Shown here piece by piece: positions 29,177 to 39,239 of a stretch of DNA of 64,000 bases; positions within the stretch are counted from its first letter, which is position 1, and each line of letters starts with the position of its first letter. Source of the DNA: Porphyrobacter sp. GA68 (GTDB lineage Bacteria; Pseudomonadota; Alphaproteobacteria; Sphingomonadales; Sphingomonadaceae); contig NZ_JAKQYJ010000001.1 in assembly GCF_022605525.1 (NCBI RefSeq), positions 1,464,794-1,528,793 of the forward strand, in the 5' to 3' direction. The position numbers and the translations under genes are program-made. Below the pieces are notes generated by a model that worked only from the letters and a program-made list of their open reading frames with translations, did no database searches and was not told the origin of the DNA.

Positions 29177-30524
29177 TCTTTTCGCGCATCCGCGGTGTGC
29201 CGCCGTCCGTCGAAGTGTCGAGACGGTGCCGCTTCTCCACCCGATACAGCCGGTTACCCAACCAGGCGGAAATCAAGCACATTCCTGCTGCCAGCAGCAA
29301 CTGCTGAACGATGTCGACACCCGCTGCGCTCAGCAGCCAGGCGACCAGCGATCCGGCGACCATCGCGCCGGAATTGACGATGTTGTTGGCGGCAATCGTC
29401 CGGGCAGCAGCGGTAACGGCCACCCGCGTGGTGAGAAACGCGTAAAGCGGCACCACGAACATTCCGCCCGCTATCGCAATGCCAAGCAGCGTCAGCATCA
29501 GAGGGGCGGCCAGCGGCATGGCCATGAACCCCGCCACATCCAGCAGCGGATGGGGCGGTGCCGCCTCCCACATCCGGCAGACGGCGTAGAAGGCGACCAC
29601 AAACAGGCCCATCACGATAACCGCGTAGGGAGCATACCGCGCCGACACGGTCCCCTTGAGCAGCGCGTTTATGCTGACGGAGCCGATTGCCACCCCAATG
29701 GAGAACACCACCAGAAACAGGCTGGCGACTTCCTTGCCGGCGACGATCACGTTTTTCACCAGTGGCGGGAAAAGGATCACCAGCACTGCGCCAATCGTCC
29801 AGAAGAAGCTTATGGCGATGATCGCGTAGAAAATCTGCGGATCGTGCATGGTCCGCTTTACGAGCTGCACCGAAGAGCGCCACACATTGCGGTCGATCGG
29901 CTCCGCCGGACCCAGGGGCGGGGCGGGCGGAATCTGGCGGCTGGCAAGATAGCCGACAACCGAAATGGCGATGATCGCGCCGGCGGCCCACTGCACCGGG
30001 ATCCAGCCGGCGAGGATCGTTCCACCCAGAATGGCGATGTAGGTTCCAGCCTCGACCAGCCCGGTTCCTGCCAGCACCTCGCGTGGCCGCAGATGCTGCG
30101 GCAGGAGCGCGTATTTGATCGGACCAACAAACGTCGACTGCACGCCCGTCAGGAACAGCGCCAGCAGCATGAGCGGTATCGCCACCGCGTTCACGGCAAT
30201 TCCGTTCCAGGCCAGCAGCAGGCCCGTCGCGCCGATGATCATCAGGCCGACTTCGCACAGCTTGACGATCCTGATTATGGCCGCCTTGTCGCGCATGTCG
30301 GCGAGTTGCCCCGCCAGAGCTGACAGCAGAAAGAAGGGCAGGATGAACAGGCCGCTGGCGATCGCGCTGAAACTTCCCTCCGCCTCTTCCGAGTTGTAGA
30401 TGAAGTATACCACGAACAGCACCATCGCCGTCTTGTACAGATTGTCGTTGAAGGCGTTCAGCAACTGGGTGCAAAACAGCGGCAGGAAACGGCGGCGGCG
30501 CAACAGGCGTGTCGTTACAGTCAT
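29169..30524 (-). CDS. MFS transporter, LplT (lysophospholipid transporter)-like
   Basis: The 451-residue protein has about twelve transmembrane helices. The N-terminal block FLPLFCTQLLNAFNDNLYKTAMVLFV is typical of the LplT branch of the major facilitator family. LplT proteins flip lysophospholipids inward for re-acylation, and often sit beside or are fused to a PlsC acyltransferase; none is adjacent here. I start at the ATG at 30524, after aggga, not the earlier in-frame start at 30599. Substrate is inferred only. Confidence 0.85.
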   Translation of the reverse strand: MTVTTRLLRRRRFLPLFCTQLLNAFNDNLYKTAMVLFVVYFIYNSEEAEGSFSAIASGLFILPFFLLSALAGQLADMRDKAAIIRIVKLCEVGLMIIGATGLLLAWNGIAVNAVAIPLMLLALFLTGVQSTFVGPIKYALLPQHLRPREVLAGTGLVEAGTYIAILGGTILAGWIPVQWAAGAIIAISVVGYLASRQIPPAPPLGPAEPIDRNVWRSSVQLVKRTMHDPQIFYAIIAISFFWTIGAVLVILFPPLVKNVIVAGKEVASLFLVVFSIGVAIGSVSINALLKGTVSARYAPYAVIVMGLFVVAFYAVCRMWEAAPPHPLLDVAGFMAMPLAAPLMLTLLGIAIAGGMFVVPLYAFLTTRVAVTAAARTIAANNIVNSGAMVAGSLVAWLLSAAGVDIVQQLLLAAGMCLISAWLGNRLYRVEKRHRLDTSTDGGTPRMREKTT

Positions 30525-30708
30525 GCCGTCCCTAGCTGTCAGAAAATGGCTTAACAGCCTTGCCACATACCGATGTAACGTGATGCCGGCCATGAGCAAG
30601 GGGCTTGCCGCTTTTTACCTCGGCGCACCTGCGCTAAGGGGTGGTAACGGTTCGTCCGGGGGCATCCGAACTGTTGATTGCGAAAGGGGAAGGGCGCCGC
30701 GCCCGATC

Positions 30709-31314
30709 ATGTGGTCACTGCCAAACATCCTCACCATGTCGCGAATCGCCATGATCCCGCTGCTGGTGTTCTTCCTGTGGTGGCCGGAGTGGCGTACGGG
30801 GTATCTGATCGCCTTCGTGCTGTATTGTGCGATGGGCATCACCGATTACTTCGACGGAATGCTCGCCCGGTCGAGCGGGGCGGTGTCCCGGCTTGGTATC
30901 TTCCTCGATCCCATCGCCGACAAGATCATGGTGGCAGCCGTGATCCTGGTGCTGACGGCCCAAGGCTATCTGCGCGGCCCGTACGTCGGGGACGTGCATG
31001 TGCTGGCAGGGCTCATCATCCTCATTCGCGAAATTGCGGTGTCGGGCCTTCGTGAGTTTTTGGGCGGGATACAGGTCAGCGTTCCGGTCTCGCGGCTGGC
31101 GAAATGGAAAACGACCTTCCAGCTGGTCGCGCTGGGTGCGTTGATCCTGGCAGGCGGCGTGCACGGCACACCCTGTTCCATGCGGGTGGACTGCGGACCG
31201 CTGGCCGATCAGTGGATGCATCTGGTCGGCCTCGCCAGTCTGTGGGCCGCGGCGGTTCTCACCCTTGTCACGGGCTGGGATTACCTGCGGGTCGGGCTCA
31301 GGCACATGGATTGA
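30709..31314 (+). CDS. pgsA: CDP-diacylglycerol--glycerol-3-phosphate 3-phosphatidyltransferase
   Basis: The 201-residue membrane protein makes phosphatidylglycerol phosphate. The CDP-alcohol phosphatidyltransferase signature is intact at residues 49-71: Asp49-Gly50, Ala53-Arg54, Gly63, Asp67, Asp71. The opening MWSLPNILTMSRI is classic for PgsA. The ATG at 30709 is chosen on that basis; the frame stays open upstream. It stands alone, divergent from the transporter gene. Confidence 0.95.
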   Translation: MWSLPNILTMSRIAMIPLLVFFLWWPEWRTGYLIAFVLYCAMGITDYFDGMLARSSGAVSRLGIFLDPIADKIMVAAVILVLTAQGYLRGPYVGDVHVLAGLIILIREIAVSGLREFLGGIQVSVPVSRLAKWKTTFQLVALGALILAGGVHGTPCSMRVDCGPLADQWMHLVGLASLWAAAVLTLVTGWDYLRVGLRHMD

Positions 31315-31394
31315 CCGGCGCTCAGCCGAGGATGAAGCCGACCGTCTGCCGTTGTCGCCGCCATGCTGGCGCAGCCAGACAAGAACACCTGCCG

Positions 31395-32291
31395 CTAACC
31401 GGCGCGGATTTCGTCGGCGAGCAGCTGGAAGTCCGCTTCGCGCGGTGACGCCCGCCGCCAGACCAGGGCAATCTCGCGAGCGGCATTGGGCGCCTTCAGC
31501 GGTCGTGCGACCACGCGTGTCCCAGCCAGAATGCCTGCGTCCAGCGCCATCTGCGGCAGCATGGTGATGCCGAGGCCGTTATCGACCATCTGCACCAGCG
31601 TGTGCAGGCTGGTGCCGATCATGGTTGCCTCGTTCCGCAGTTCGGGCCGGTTACAGGCGGCCAGCGCGTGTTCCTTGAGGCAATGACCATCCTCCAGCAT
31701 CAGCAGCCGCCCTTCATCTATGGCTGTCGGCGAGATGGTGTCAGGCGGCTCGCGCCCCTGTTCCGGCGTGAACGCGACCAGCAGCCGATCTTCGCAGATC
31801 GGCGCAATGGCGGCGTCGCCCACCGCGTAGGGGAGGGCAAGCAGAACACAATCCACTCGGCCGTGCTGCAGGTTCTCGAGCGCCGTGTCCGTCGGCTCCT
31901 CGCGCAGGAAGAGCTTCAGATCGGGTCGTTCCCGTCTGAGGCGCGGAAGCATGCGCGGGAGCATGAAAGGCGCGATCGTGGGAATGACGCTCATGCGCAG
32001 ACTGCCTGACAGCGGCTTGCCTGCTGCCTGCACCAGATCGGTCAGTTCCTCCGCTTCGCGCAGAATGGAACGCGCCTTGACGATCACCTCCTGCCCCAGC
32101 GGGGTGAAGCGGACGACCCGGCGGCTGCGCTCGACCAGAGTGACGCCGAGCAGCGTCTCAAGCTCGCGGATGCCCGCCGAAAGCGTCGATTGAGAGACAT
32201 AGCTGGCAGCTGCCGCGCGGCCGAAATGGCCGTGTTCGCGCAAGGCGACGAGGTACTGGAGCTGCTTGAGTGTGGGCAGATAGGTTGTCAT
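31395..32291 (-). CDS. oxyR: LysR-family peroxide sensor OxyR
   Basis: The 298-residue LysR-type regulator has an N-terminal winged helix (1-62). The two redox cysteines of OxyR are Cys204 in EDGHCLKEHAL and Cys213 in AACNRPEL, spaced nine apart as in E. coli Cys199/Cys208. Peroxide converts these to a disulfide and turns on catalase and peroxidase genes. No such target gene adjoins it. Start at ATG 32291 (MTTYLPTLKQL) matches family length; the frame is open to 32339. Confidence 0.93.
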   Translation of the reverse strand: MTTYLPTLKQLQYLVALREHGHFGRAAAASYVSQSTLSAGIRELETLLGVTLVERSRRVVRFTPLGQEVIVKARSILREAEELTDLVQAAGKPLSGSLRMSVIPTIAPFMLPRMLPRLRRERPDLKLFLREEPTDTALENLQHGRVDCVLLALPYAVGDAAIAPICEDRLLVAFTPEQGREPPDTISPTAIDEGRLLMLEDGHCLKEHALAACNRPELRNEATMIGTSLHTLVQMVDNGLGITMLPQMALDAGILAGTRVVARPLKAPNAAREIALVWRRASPREADFQLLADEIRAG

Positions 32292-32387
32292 GTCACGGTT
32301 TCTGCCGGAGCGGACGACGTCCAAACCGGCTCGCCGCATGGCCGCCAGCTTCCCTTATGGCGGAGGCGGGTGGCGACCACCGGCAGG

Positions 32388-33599
32388 TCACTCGGCCGCG
32401 TCCGCCTGCTCCTGGAGAAGCGGGTCAGCAGCTGCCTCATCCACGCGTGTCATCACCATGCGCCCCTCCTTTACCGCAAACGCCAGCCTGCCCTCCACAA
32501 GTTCCAGCGCATCGCGGCCGAACACTTCGCGCCGCCAACCCTGCAGCATGGGCAAGTCGCGCAAGCCGGCCGCCAGCGCCTCCAGTTCGTCAGACCGGGC
32601 CAGCAGGCGGGCGGCGACGTCGAGTTCGCGGGCCTTGATCTTGAGGAGCAGCTTTAGCAGATCGGCCACCAGCGACCCCTCCTTGCCCAGCGGCGCACCG
32701 CGTTCGTTGCGGATCGGCATTTCGTCCTTGGGCAGCGGTTCCGCCTGTTCCAGCACCGCCATCAAGCGGCGCCCGATCTCGTTGTCGCGCCATCCCTGCG
32801 ACAGCCCGCGCACCTTCGCCAGATCAGCCTGGCTTTTGGGCGGATGCCCGGCGATGTCGGCGAGTGTTTCATCGCGCATGATCCGGCCGCGCGGTATGTT
32901 CTTGTCCTGCGCTTCCATTTCGCGCCACGCGGCGAGAGCTTTCATCCGGCCCAGCACCGCAGCATTGCGGCTGGGCGCGCGCAGGCGCTGCCACGCCTGA
33001 TCGGGTTGCACCTGATAATTGGCTGCGTCCGCCAGTCGCTCCATTTCCGCGTCCAGCCAGACCCCCCGGTCTGTCTTGCGCAGCTTCTTGAGAATGCGCG
33101 GAAAGATGGTGGCGAGGTACGTCACGTCCCCGATGGCATATTCGATCTGGCGATCGCTCAGCGGCCGCCGCGACCAGTCGGTGAAGCGTGCACCCTTGTC
33201 GACCGTCTTGCCGAGCCATGATTCGACCAGGTTGGCGTAGCCGATCTGTTCCGACTGGCTGACCGCCATCATCGCGATCTGGGTGTCGAAGATCGGATGG
33301 GGAGTCTTGCCGGTCAGATTGAAGATGATTTCCACGTCCTGGCCGCCCGCGTGGAAGACCTTCAGAACGTCTTCGTTGTCGGTCAGCAGGTCGAGCAGCG
33401 GCGACAGGTCTATGCCATCGGCCAAGGGGTCGATCGCCGCCGCTTCTTCTTCGTTGCCGATCTGCACCAGGCACAGTTCTGGCCAGTACGTGTTCTCCCG
33501 CATGAACTCGGTATCGACGCAAACGAAAGGTGACTGGGCAAGGCGGGCGCACAGTTCGGCAAGGGTTGTGGTATCGGTAATGAGCGGGTGGATCTTCAT
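32388..33599 (-). CDS. rnd: Ribonuclease D
   Basis: The 403-residue 3'-5' exoribonuclease has the DEDDy residues Asp29 and Glu31 in VDTEF, Asp88 in GGQDVE, and Tyr154/Asp158 in YAIGD. Two HRDC-like helical domains follow. RNase D trims tRNA and other structured RNA 3' ends. The frame continues far upstream, but ATG 33599 has aaggag in front and matches the family start. It is divergent from aspS. Confidence 0.95.
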   Translation of the reverse strand: MKIHPLITDTTTLAELCARLAQSPFVCVDTEFMRENTYWPELCLVQIGNEEEAAAIDPLADGIDLSPLLDLLTDNEDVLKVFHAGGQDVEIIFNLTGKTPHPIFDTQIAMMAVSQSEQIGYANLVESWLGKTVDKGARFTDWSRRPLSDRQIEYAIGDVTYLATIFPRILKKLRKTDRGVWLDAEMERLADAANYQVQPDQAWQRLRAPSRNAAVLGRMKALAAWREMEAQDKNIPRGRIMRDETLADIAGHPPKSQADLAKVRGLSQGWRDNEIGRRLMAVLEQAEPLPKDEMPIRNERGAPLGKEGSLVADLLKLLLKIKARELDVAARLLARSDELEALAAGLRDLPMLQGWRREVFGRDALELVEGRLAFAVKEGRMVMTRVDEAAADPLLQEQADAAE

Positions 33600-33767
33600 G
33601 GCGGCTCCTTTACGCGGGAACTGCGGCTTGACAAAGCATCTTCCGGCGCGGATTCGCGAGTTTTCGCCAACGCTGCGGTCTTGCCGGCGCAAGGTGACGC
33701 ACCGGGCTGCGGCGCCTCGCCCCTGACCGCTTTTGGCACCGTGTTTATTGAAAGATCCAGTATCGCC

Positions 33768-35576
33768 ATGCACACCTATCGCACCCATACCTGCGCCCAA
33801 CTGACCACGGCCGATGTTTCCAGCACCGTGCGACTTTCCGGTTGGATACATCGCAAGCGGGATCATGGCGGCGTGCTGTTCATCGACCTGCGCGATCATT
33901 ACGGCATTACGCAAATCGTCGCCGACGAAGACTCGCCGGCGCTGGCGACGCTGGAAAAGCTGCGGGTGGAAAGCGTCGTCACCATCGACGGCGAGGTGAA
34001 GGCCCGGGCGCAGGGAACGGCCAATGCCGCTCTGGCCACGGGCGAAATCGAGGTGTTCGCGCGCGCCGTTACCGTGCAGAGCGAAGCTGCCGAACTGCCC
34101 CTGCCGGTCGCCGGTGATGCCGAATACCCCGAGGAGACGCGGCTGAAATATCGCTTTGTCGACCTGCGGCGGGAGCGGGTTCACGCGAATATCATGCTGC
34201 GATCCCGCGTGATCAGCAGCATCCGCAGCCGCATGACCGCACAGGGCTTTACCGAGTTCCAGACCCCGATCCTCGGCGCCTCCAGCCCGGAAGGGGCACG
34301 CGATTACCTTGTGCCCAGCCGCCTCCATCCGGGCCGCTTCTACGCGTTGCCGCAGGCACCGCAGATGTTCAAGCAGCTGCTCATGGTGGCGGGGTTCGAT
34401 CGGTACTTCCAGATCGCGCCCTGTTTCCGGGACGAGGATCTGCGGGCCGACCGCTCGCCCGAGTTCTACCAGCTGGATTTCGAGATGAGCTTTGTGACTC
34501 AGGAAGACGTCTTCCAGATGCTGGAAGGCGTGCTGTCCGGTGTGTTCGAGGAGTTCGCAAACGGCAAATCTGTGACGCCAGCCGGACAATTTCCGCGCAT
34601 CCCTTACGCCGAGGCGCTATTGAAGTTCGGCACCGACAAGCCGGACCTGCGCAACCCCCTTCGCATCAGCGACGTGTCCGGGCACTTCACGCAGTCCGGC
34701 CTCGGATTGTTCGAGAAGATCGTCGGCGGCGGCGGGGTTGTCAGAGCGGTTCCTGCACCCTCTACCCACGAGAAAAGCCGCAAGTTTTTCGACGACATGA
34801 ACGAATGGGCGCGGTCACAGGGTTTTGCCGGCCTCGGCTATGTCACGCGCAAAGGCGGGGAGTTCGGCGGCCCCATTGCAAAGAACCACGGCGCTGAGGG
34901 TATGGAGCGCCTCTACGCGGATCTTGGCTTAGGGGAGAATGACGGACTGTTCTTTGCCGCCGGCAAGGAGCAGGACGCCGTCAAGCTGGCCGGTGCCGCG
35001 CGCACCCGCGTTGCCGAGGAACTGGACTTGATCGAGCAGGATTGCTTCAAGTTCTGCTGGGTGGTGGACTTCCCGATGTTCGAACGGGACGAGGACACGG
35101 GCAAGATCGACTTCAGCCACAATCCCTTCTCCATGCCGCAGGGCGAAATGGAGGCGCTGGAAACGCAGGATCCGCTGGAGATCAAGGCGTGGCAATACGA
35201 CATCGTGTGCAACGGCTACGAATTGTCCTCAGGTGCGATCCGCAACCATCGGCCGGACATCATGTACAAGGCGTTCGAGATCGCCGGATATTCCCGGCCG
35301 GACGTGGACGCCAATTTCGGCGGGATGATCGAAGCGTTCAAGCTGGGCGCGCCGCCCCACGGCGGGTCCGCACCGGGTATCGACCGCATCGTCATGCTGC
35401 TGGCGGACGAACCGAACATCCGCGAGGTGATCGCCTTCCCCCTGAACCAGCGGGCCCAGGATCTGATGATGGGCGCGCCCTCCGCCGTCGGCCCGCGGCA
35501 ACTGCGCGACGTGCACATCCGCACGGTTGAACAACCAGCCGCCGCGTCCGCGCGCGTGGACAACGCCAAGGAATAA
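33768..35576 (+). CDS. aspS: Aspartate--tRNA ligase
   Basis: The 602-residue class II synthetase has an OB-fold anticodon domain (about 1-110). Class II motif 2 is [18 protein letters not shown] near residue 220, an insertion domain lies at 290-420, and motif 3 is [13 protein letters not shown] near residue 536. It charges tRNA-Asp; whether it also mischarges tRNA-Asn cannot be told by eye. The frame is open upstream of the ATG, but no homology-like sequence precedes it. Confidence 0.96.
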   Translation: MHTYRTHTCAQLTTADVSSTVRLSGWIHRKRDHGGVLFIDLRDHYGITQIVADEDSPALATLEKLRVESVVTIDGEVKARAQGTANAALATGEIEVFARAVTVQSEAAELPLPVAGDAEYPEETRLKYRFVDLRRERVHANIMLRSRVISSIRSRMTAQGFTEFQTPILGASSPEGARDYLVPSRLHPGRFYALPQAPQMFKQLLMVAGFDRYFQIAPCFRDEDLRADRSPEFYQLDFEMSFVTQEDVFQMLEGVLSGVFEEFANGKSVTPAGQFPRIPYAEALLKFGTDKPDLRNPLRISDVSGHFTQSGLGLFEKIVGGGGVVRAVPAPSTHEKSRKFFDDMNEWARSQGFAGLGYVTRKGGEFGGPIAKNHGAEGMERLYADLGLGENDGLFFAAGKEQDAVKLAGAARTRVAEELDLIEQDCFKFCWVVDFPMFERDEDTGKIDFSHNPFSMPQGEMEALETQDPLEIKAWQYDIVCNGYELSSGAIRNHRPDIMYKAFEIAGYSRPDVDANFGGMIEAFKLGAPPHGGSAPGIDRIVMLLADEPNIREVIAFPLNQRAQDLMMGAPSAVGPRQLRDVHIRTVEQPAAASARVDNAKE

Positions 35577-35664
35577 CAATGCCGCAGCACCATGCCTTGC
35601 GTTCAGCCGCGCCGTTCATTAGGGCGACAGCTGATACATCACCCTTCACTCCAAGAGGATTTAC

Positions 35665-35901
35665 ATGAGCGACACTCAGGAACGCGTGCACAAGATCGTC
35701 ATCGAGCATCTGGGCGTGGAAGCCGACAAGGTCACGCCTGAGGCGAGTTTCATCGACGACCTTGGCGCCGACAGCCTCGACATCGTGGAACTGGTCATGG
35801 CGTTCGAAGAAGAGTTCGGCGTGGAAATCCCCGACGACGCGGCTGAGAAGATCGCCACCGTGGGTGATGCGACCCGCTACATCGAAGAACACAAGGGCTG
35901 A
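35665..35901 (+). CDS. acpP: Acyl carrier protein
   Basis: The 78-residue acidic protein carries growing fatty acids on a 4'-phosphopantetheine arm attached to Ser37 in [10 protein letters not shown]. Four helices and the acidic helix II are as usual. The ATG at 35665 follows aagagga. It is followed by a large hairpin and then fabF, the common order. Confidence 0.98.
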   Translation: MSDTQERVHKIVIEHLGVEADKVTPEASFIDDLGADSLDIVELVMAFEEEFGVEIPDDAAEKIATVGDATRYIEEHKG

Positions 35902-35922
35902 TTGCCGCCTTCCGTCCGGCCT

Positions 35923-35969
35923 GAGCCTGCCGGAAGCCCGGTTCAGCAGTTCCGGTTAATGGCAGGCTC
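35923..35969 (+). terminator. Nested hairpin between acpP and fabF (possible attenuator)
   Basis: A perfect 9-bp outer stem (gagcctgcc with ggcaggctc) encloses an inner 5-bp stem (cggaa with ttccg). There is no T-run after it, so I read it as an attenuator or RNA-processing site that would let acpP be expressed above fabF, rather than a full terminator. Confidence 0.4.
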
Positions 35970-36015
35970 GGTCCGATCGGGACTGGGCCTGTCGCCGTTC
36001 AGGGAGAACGTTTGA

Positions 36016-37275
36016 ATGCGCCGTGTTGTTGTCACCGGACTGGGACTCGTCACCCCGCTCGGCGGCGATGTGGAAACGTCCTGGACGAATCTCATCGCTG
36101 GCAAAAGCGGTGCCGGGCCGATCACCCGTTTCGATGCGAGCGATCAGAAATGCACCATCGCCTGCGAGGTGAAGGGCAAGGATCATCCCTGGGGCTTTGA
36201 CCCCGACAAGCGGGTCGACCACAAGGTTCAGCGGCAGGTCGATCCCTTCATCATCTATGGCATTGATGCCGCCGGACAGGCGCTCGAAGATGCTGGCCTC
36301 GCCGAAATGGACGACGCCCTGAAGCAGCGGACGGGCTGCTCCATCGGGTCGGGCATTGGCGGTCTGCCGGGGATCGAGAAGGAATCGATCGTCCTGCATG
36401 AAAAGGGGCCGGGGCGGGTTTCCCCGCACTTCGTGCACGGCCGCCTCATCAACCTGGTATCCGGGCAGGTTTCGATCAAATATGGTCTGATGGGGCCAAA
36501 CCACGCGGTCGTCACCGCCTGTTCCACCGGCGCGCATTCAATTGGCGACGCGGCGCGCATGATCGCACTTGACGATGCCGACGTGATGCTTGCCGGCGGT
36601 GCAGAGTCAACCATCAACCCGCTGGGAGTGGCCGGCTTCGCGCAGGCACGTGCCCTCAACAGCAGCTTCAACGATCGGCCAGAACAGGCGAGCCGCCCTT
36701 ACGACCGGGACCGCGATGGTTTCGTCATGGGCGAAGGTGCGGGCGTGGTGGTGCTGGAGGAGTATGAGCACGCCAAGGCGCGCGGGGCGAAGATTTACGC
36801 CGAAGTCGTGGGATATGGCCTCTCTGGCGATGCTTACCACGTTACCGCGCCCCATCCTGAAGGGCGCGGGGCGGAACTCGCCATGCGCATGGCACTGCGC
36901 CGGGCCGGGCTGGAGCCGTGCGACATCGATTACATCAATGCACATGGCACCTCGACCATGGCCGATACGATCGAACTTGCGGCGGCGAAGCGTGTAATGG
37001 GCGACGATCTGTGCGGTGCATCGATGAGCAGCACCAAATCCGCTATCGGACATCTGCTGGGCGGCGCTGGCGCAGTGGAGAGCATCTTCTGCATTCTGGC
37101 CATCCGTGACCAGATCGTGCCGCCCACCCTCAATCTCGACAACCCCGATGAAGGAACCGAAGGCGTCGACCTGGTTCCGCACCGCGCGAAGGAGCGACGG
37201 GTGAGGGCGGCGTTGAACAATTCGTTTGGGTTTGGCGGAACCAATGCCTCGTTAATCGTGAAGCAGGTGGATTAG
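36016..37275 (+). CDS. fabF: Beta-ketoacyl-ACP synthase II
   Basis: The 419-residue condensing enzyme has the catalytic Cys169 in VVTACSTGAHS, His310 in NAHGTST, Lys341 in SSTKSAIGH and His346. It extends acyl-ACP with malonyl-ACP. Glycine-rich GFGGTNAS lies near the end. The gene follows acpP, which carries its substrate. Confidence 0.97.
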   Translation: MRRVVVTGLGLVTPLGGDVETSWTNLIAGKSGAGPITRFDASDQKCTIACEVKGKDHPWGFDPDKRVDHKVQRQVDPFIIYGIDAAGQALEDAGLAEMDDALKQRTGCSIGSGIGGLPGIEKESIVLHEKGPGRVSPHFVHGRLINLVSGQVSIKYGLMGPNHAVVTACSTGAHSIGDAARMIALDDADVMLAGGAESTINPLGVAGFAQARALNSSFNDRPEQASRPYDRDRDGFVMGEGAGVVVLEEYEHAKARGAKIYAEVVGYGLSGDAYHVTAPHPEGRGAELAMRMALRRAGLEPCDIDYINAHGTSTMADTIELAAAKRVMGDDLCGASMSSTKSAIGHLLGGAGAVESIFCILAIRDQIVPPTLNLDNPDEGTEGVDLVPHRAKERRVRAALNNSFGFGGTNASLIVKQVD

Positions 37276-37417
37276 GGCAGTCAACTCACTTGCCGTGCGT
37301 TAGAAAAGGCGTGAGCGATCGGATTTTCATGCCGCAGCCCTTGTTCTTGCGGTTGGTCACAGGTTCGCCGGTGCATCCCTTGGCCTTTGTTTGCAGGGAC
37401 AGGAGAGAAGAGTCCAG

Positions 37418-38389
37418 ATGACCCTGAAGCGAGCATTGCTGGGCGCCGCCGCCATCGCCATCGTGGCCGTGATCGGCCTCGCGTGGCTCCTCCTGCCTTG
37501 GTACGGCTCCGCGCAGATTGAGCAGGATGTGACCTTCATCGTGCCTGACGGCGCGACCCTCACTTCTGCGGCCGCGAAGCTGGAGGACGAAGGCTTGATT
37601 GCGTCGGCCGACGCATTTCTCCTGCGCGCTAAGCTGCTTGGCGGAACCGGACATATCCAGGCCGGCGAATTTGAACTGCCGGCGGGTGCCAGCCCCGCCC
37701 GCATCCTTGACATCTTCCAGTCGGGCGAAGTGGTGCGCAGGTTCGTCACCATACCGGAAGGATTGCCTGCCGTTCTCGTCCATGAGCGGTTGATGGCCGA
37801 ACCGCTGCTGACCGGCGGAATTGCCGTACCGGCAGAGGGCAGCATCCTTCCCGACACCTACAGCTTCGAACGCGGGGAAAGCCGTCAGGCGGTGCTCGCC
37901 CGCATGCAGGCGGCGATGGACGAGGCGCTGACCCAGGAGTGGGCCAAGCGCGGACCTGACACGATTGCCCGTTCCCAGCGCGAGGCACTCATCCTCGCAT
38001 CGCTGGTCGAAAAAGAGACCGGCAAGGCGAGCGAGCGGCCCCTGATCGCCGGGGTGATGACCAATCGGTTGCGGCAGGGGATGCGGCTGGATGTCGATGC
38101 CACCACGATCTATCCCATTACGCAGGGACGGCCGCTGGGGCGCATGATCCGCCTGTCGGAAGTGCGCGATCCCAATCCGTACAACACGCGGGCTGTAGCG
38201 GGCTTGCCGCCCGGCCCGATCACCAACCCGGGGCGCGACAGCATTGCGGCAGTCCTGAACCCGGCAGACACTGACGCGCTGTTCTACGTCGCGGACGGGA
38301 CCGGGGGGCATGTCTTTGCCCGCACCCTTGCCGAACACAACGCCAACGTCCGCAGGTGGCGCGAATTTCGTGAACGCGAAGGCATCTGA
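37418..38389 (+). CDS. mltG: Endolytic murein transglycosylase MltG
   Basis: The 323-residue protein has one N-terminal membrane helix (7-27) and a periplasmic YceG domain. The catalytic Glu lies in LILASLVEKETGKASERP (around residue 200). DVDATTIYPIT and GLPPGPITNPG are typical later blocks. MltG cuts nascent glycan strands and sets their length. Start ATG 37418 is preceded by aggaga at a somewhat long spacing. thpR follows within three bases. Confidence 0.94.
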   Translation: MTLKRALLGAAAIAIVAVIGLAWLLLPWYGSAQIEQDVTFIVPDGATLTSAAAKLEDEGLIASADAFLLRAKLLGGTGHIQAGEFELPAGASPARILDIFQSGEVVRRFVTIPEGLPAVLVHERLMAEPLLTGGIAVPAEGSILPDTYSFERGESRQAVLARMQAAMDEALTQEWAKRGPDTIARSQREALILASLVEKETGKASERPLIAGVMTNRLRQGMRLDVDATTIYPITQGRPLGRMIRLSEVRDPNPYNTRAVAGLPPGPITNPGRDSIAAVLNPADTDALFYVADGTGGHVFARTLAEHNANVRRWREFREREGI

Positions 38390-38392
38390 ACG

Positions 38393-38917
38393 GTGGAGGG
38401 TCGCGAACCGCTGATCCTCACCGCCACGCTGCCGCCCGACCTCCAAGCCTGGGCGACTGCCCTGCGCGACAGGCACTTCCCGCCGGAACGAAACCATCTG
38501 GCCGCGCATGTGACCCTGTTCCACGCCCTGCCGCCTTCGTGCTCAGCGGAACTGGCCGGCTTGCTGACACGCCTGACCAGGCAGAACCCGCCACCGCAAG
38601 CGCATCTTCAAGGCATCATTTCGTTGGGGCGGGGCACGGCACTTGCACTCGCAAGCCCCGCTATGCTGGCGCTGCGGGACGAAATAGCGGAGCATTTTCA
38701 CGGCAATCTGTCGGCTCAGGACGGCCACCGTCCCCGCCTGCACATCACCGTGCAGAACAAGGTCAGCCCGGCCGAGGCCAAGGCGTTGCAGGCGGAACTT
38801 GCCCCGGCCGTAGCGCCGCGCCGTTTCTTCTTTCGCGGCTTTTCATTGTTCCGGTACATGGGCGGGCCATGGGATCATGTGCGCGACTGGGCCTTTCGCG
38901 GCCCAAAGCGCGGTTGA
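38393..38917 (+). CDS. thpR: 2'-5' RNA ligase family protein (ThpR-like)
   Basis: The 174-residue protein has the two HxT(L/V) motifs of the 2H phosphoesterase family, HVTL at 39-42 and HITV at 117-120. Bacterial members act as 2',3'-cyclic phosphodiesterases or 2'-5' RNA ligases; the physiological role is uncertain. The GTG start at 38393 is three bases after the mltG stop. It is the last chromosomal gene before the tRNA that hosts the mobile element. Confidence 0.85.
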   Translation: MEGREPLILTATLPPDLQAWATALRDRHFPPERNHLAAHVTLFHALPPSCSAELAGLLTRLTRQNPPPQAHLQGIISLGRGTALALASPAMLALRDEIAEHFHGNLSAQDGHRPRLHITVQNKVSPAEAKALQAELAPAVAPRRFFFRGFSLFRYMGGPWDHVRDWAFRGPKRG

Positions 38918-38984
38918 CCGACGGCAAGTGCTTGCCTAAAGCCCGCGCCTGCCGGTCGCCCGCACAAGTTCGGGCGATGCCTGG

Positions 38985-39061
38985 GGCGGAGTAGCTCAGC
39001 TGGTTAGAGCACCGGAATCATAATCCGGGTGTCGGGGGTTCAAGTCCCTCCTCCGCTACCA
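38985..39061 (+). tRNA. tRNA-Met (anticodon CAT, elongator type); ICE insertion target
   Basis: A complete cloverleaf has acceptor ggcggag with ctccgct, D-stem gctc/gagc, anticodon stem ccgga/tccgg around aTCATaa with CAT at 34-36, T-stem ggggg/ccctc, and CCA at 39059-39061. The acceptor is paired at position 1 (as G-U), unlike initiator tRNA. The overall sequence resembles elongator Met rather than the lysidine-modified tRNA-Ile(CAT). An integrase gene begins 178 bases downstream, so its 3' end is very probably the left attachment site. Confidence 0.93.
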
Positions 39062-39079
39062 ATCTCGAATCCGCATGGG

Positions 39080-39170
39080 TTCGCTTGCTTCCGCATATAT
39101 CCGTAAAACTCAATTAAAACAGAATGATGTGAGTGATTCGCGTCCGCTTGCGTGCGCATGCATTCGCTTG
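39080..39170 (+). repeat. Imperfect direct repeats beside attL (candidate integrase arm sites)
   Basis: ttcgcttgcttccgcat at 39080-39096 and tccgcttgcgtgcgcat at 39143-39159 agree at 14 of 17 positions. A third partial copy, ttcgcttg, is at 39163-39170. Tyrosine integrases bind short repeated arm sites next to the core attachment site, and these lie exactly between the tRNA and the integrase gene. Confidence 0.45.
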
Positions 39171-39186
39171 AAGCCGGATTTGGTGT

Positions 39187-39238
39187 GGGGGTATTTTGGG
39201 GGTATTTTCCGGGGGTAGCGAAAAGGAGCGATACCCCC
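39187..39238 (+). promoter_or_regulatory. Tandem repeats and hairpin around the integrase ribosome-binding site
   Basis: Two tandem copies of gggggtatttt (39187-39197, 39198-39208) are followed by a partial third copy gggggta (39211-39217). This last copy is complementary to taccccc at 39232-39238, next to the ATG. The resulting 7-bp hairpin holds the ribosome-binding sequence aaaaggagcga in its loop. The repeats could compete as alternative pairing partners, or be protein binding sites. Confidence 0.4.
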
Positions 39239-39239
39239 A

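Noticed and set aside
38985..39061. tRNA-Ile with lysidine-modified CAT anticodon, or initiator tRNA.
   Set aside because: The acceptor is paired at position 1, unlike initiator tRNA, and the arms resemble elongator tRNA-Met.
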